A stretch of 6,401 nucleotides of DNA from Holosporales bacterium (GTDB lineage: Bacteria > Pseudomonadota > Alphaproteobacteria > BNTO01). Of the stretch, positions 5,307 to 6,401 are shown in pieces; within the stretch, counting starts at the first letter, position 1, and each line of letters opens with the position of its first letter. Both the position numbers and the translations under genes were made by a program. The stretch is from contig JAIRNW010000031.1 of assembly GCA_031257795.1 (NCBI GenBank), positions 1 to 6,401 on the forward strand, given 5' to 3'. The notes under the pieces are model-generated. The model ran no database searches, was not told where the DNA came from, and saw only the letters and a program-made list of their open reading frames with translations.

Positions 5307-5413
5307 CTACGATCTGCAAATCAAATTGCTCACACTATTCCAACCCACAAGTGCATTAGCTCGAGCTGCAAAACGCGAACAAAACAATGACATATATGTG
5401 AATTGTAACATGT
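5307..5413. other. Intergenic stretch between repeat copy D and the aquaporin terminator region
   Basis: No gene seen. It contains a perfect 10-bp palindrome acatatatgt and a weak resemblance (ttgctcacac, cacaagtg) to the end of the exported protein gene. Any separate rpmJ promoter would have to lie in this stretch, but I find no convincing -35/-10 pair on the minus strand. Confidence 0.4.
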
Positions 5414-5455
5414 AAAAAAGGAAAAGTCGCCAGCTTTTTAGTGGTTCCGGTTTCC
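5414..5455 (-). terminator. Possible weak terminator downstream of the aquaporin gene
   Basis: On the minus strand, GGAAACCGG can pair in two blocks with CUGG and UUUCC, with one G-U pair and a 5-base bulge, followed at once by six T residues (5414-5419). It starts 22 bases after the aquaporin stop. The loop is large and the stem interrupted, so its efficiency is doubtful. Confidence 0.3.
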
Positions 5456-5476
5456 CTATTTTTTATCTTCAGCCGA

Positions 5477-6175
5477 TTATGTCAACGGGTTCTTACAATT
5501 TCCTGTGAAAAAGCTCCCTGCAATAGCCGCAAGCACGGCCCCAACAAGGTGTGCCAGCGCAAACAAGCCCAGCTGAGAAATTGCCCATCCACCGTAAAAT
5601 ACCGCAACACCGAGGCTCCTCGCAACATTCAAAGATCCGTTTGTTACCGGAATCAAGCACATCAACAGCACAGACAGCGTCGAGCCAATCACGAGCGGCG
5701 CCCAGCCGTCCGCAACCAGCTTTGTTGTTGCAAGCAGGATCACGAACACGAGCACAAAAACTCCAACCACCTCTCCTAGGAAACAAGACAGCACCGAGCA
5801 CGCCGTTGGGGAATGTTCGCCCATTCCGTTCAGGGCAAGCCCCGCACTAACATCGATATTAGGCGCTCCCTTGGCCATAGTATAAAGCAACAAGCCCGCG
5901 GCAACCGCGCCCAACAACTGACATATAACGTATCCGCACACGTCTTTTGCTGGGAATCTCTTTGCAAAAAGCAAGCCAATTGTTACAGCCGGATTCAAAT
6001 GACAACCAGAAATTCCGCCAAAAATTGAAGCAGAAGCCATAAGTGTAAAACCAAAAACCAAACTAACACCAAGCCAACCAATCTGGCCACCAGAGAAAAC
6101 GGCACTGCTGCACCCAAGGAATACGAGCAGAAACGTTCCTAAAAACTCTGCTGCGTATTTTTTACATCCGCACAT
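5477..6175 (-). CDS. aqpZ: Aquaporin of the MIP family (AqpZ type) with altered pore motifs
   Basis: MIP channels move water or small neutral solutes through the inner membrane. The 232-residue product has six hydrophobic segments and the family's internal duplication. The first half carries EFLGTFLLVFLG and HLNPAVTIGL (NPA at 61-63); the second carries PVTNGSLNVARSLGVAVF. Between them, RFPAKDVCGYVICQLLGA and NGMGEHSP closely follow E. coli AqpZ. The second box is NVA (183-185), not NPA. Aligned with E. coli AqpZ, the selectivity filter is Phe41 and Arg186 as usual, but His174 becomes Leu171 and Thr183 becomes Gly180, predicting a wider, less polar constriction. Water specificity is therefore uncertain, and aqpZ names the closest subfamily only. 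I chose the ATG at 6175, with GGGG 7 bases upstream, over the in-frame TTG at 6181. Confidence 0.9.
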   Translation of the reverse strand: MCGCKKYAAEFLGTFLLVFLGCSSAVFSGGQIGWLGVSLVFGFTLMASASIFGGISGCHLNPAVTIGLLFAKRFPAKDVCGYVICQLLGAVAAGLLLYTMAKGAPNIDVSAGLALNGMGEHSPTACSVLSCFLGEVVGVFVLVFVILLATTKLVADGWAPLVIGSTLSVLLMCLIPVTNGSLNVARSLGVAVFYGGWAISQLGLFALAHLVGAVLAAIAGSFFTGNCKNPLT

Positions 6176-6296
6176 CCACAAACCCCGTAATAAAAAATAG
6201 AACCACTACGGTTAAATGCTGACATATTTTGATAAAAATAAAAATATAAAAAAAATAAATGAGACATTTACGTTGCTAGTTGCCCAGGGCGGTTTC
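6176..6296 (-). promoter_or_regulatory. AT-rich upstream region of the aquaporin gene
   Basis: About 40 bases of nearly pure A/T (around 6220-6262) precede the aquaporin gene on its strand, preceded in turn by a more GC-rich piece holding gccctgggc. The promoter is likely here, but the A/T runs offer several -10-like hexamers and no unambiguous -35, so I do not fix one. Confidence 0.35.
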
Positions 6297-6401
6297 CTAC
6301 AGATATTGAACATGGGTGCTCAAGAAGAGATCAAAATCTATACTATTCCTTACTATTGTCCTCCTAATGTTTTTCACTTTTTTGATTCTTAGTATATTCA
6401 T
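6297..6401 (-). other. Open frame at the right edge, possible 3' end of a gene
   Basis: On the minus strand a frame stays open from the window edge (6401) to a TAG at 6297-6299, giving 34 codons rich in Lys, Arg, Ile and Asn. It could be the end of a gene entering from the right, but I recognise no family and random open frames of this size are common in AT-rich DNA. Confidence 0.15.

Noticed and set aside
4794..5413. CRISPR array, because of several related repeats in one region
   Set aside because: The copies are long, palindromic and few, with rpmJ between them; there are no short regular repeats and spacers.
6176..6181. TTG at 6181 as the aquaporin start
   Set aside because: Possible in frame, but the only purine-rich block is 1 base away from it, while it is 7 bases from the ATG at 6175.
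6313..6393. 26-codon plus-strand frame near the right edge
   Set aside because: No ribosome binding site, no recognisable sequence, and AT-rich surroundings make such frames common.

Overview
The window reads as chromosomal DNA of an alphaproteobacterium, probably a host-associated or intracellular lineage (Rickettsiales/Holosporales-like; this order-level placement is inference). The strongest clue is a 41-residue rpmJ of the alphaproteobacterial, cysteine-poor type ending in FKARQG. A two-domain L25/CTC protein, a TolB and an FtsQ with alphaproteobacterial character agree with it. Six protein genes are supported: an unknown exported cysteine-rich protein (+), tolB (+), ftsQ (-), rplY (-), rpmJ (-) and an aquaporin of the AqpZ type (-). 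All but the first are core or housekeeping functions: envelope integrity, division, translation and water/solute transport.

Layout. 1-443 has no intact gene. It holds a 3'-end fragment of the gene that follows, then a degenerate palindromic repeat, and both lie between two exact 15-bp direct repeats. 444-1280 is the exported protein of unknown function. 1281-1559 is a gap carrying another degenerate repeat, whose right end supplies a plausible extended -10 for tolB (1560-2981). tolB converges on the minus-strand genes ftsQ (3067-4131) and rplY (4143-4793), which are 11 bp apart and presumably cotranscribed in the order rplY-ftsQ. 4794-5476 looks empty at first sight but contains rpmJ (5047-5172), tightly bracketed by two palindromic repeats (4875-5038 and 5184-5306). 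The aquaporin gene (5477-6175) follows on the minus strand with an AT-rich upstream region. The last 200 bases show only a doubtful open frame at the edge.

The most unusual element is the repeat family: four related copies in 6.4 kb, all between genes. The best copy is 164 bp with 28-bp terminal inverted repeats (26/28 paired) enclosing several short perfect hairpins. One copy abuts the rpmJ Shine-Dalgarno sequence directly, another starts 8 bp after the rpmJ stop, and one sits beside a moved fragment of a coding sequence. It has the form of a MITE-like or RPE-like palindromic element. Two protein oddities also stand out. The aquaporin has NVA in place of its second NPA box and a non-aquaporin-like selectivity filter. 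FtsQ has a repeat-built insertion of about 50 residues between its POTRA and beta domains.
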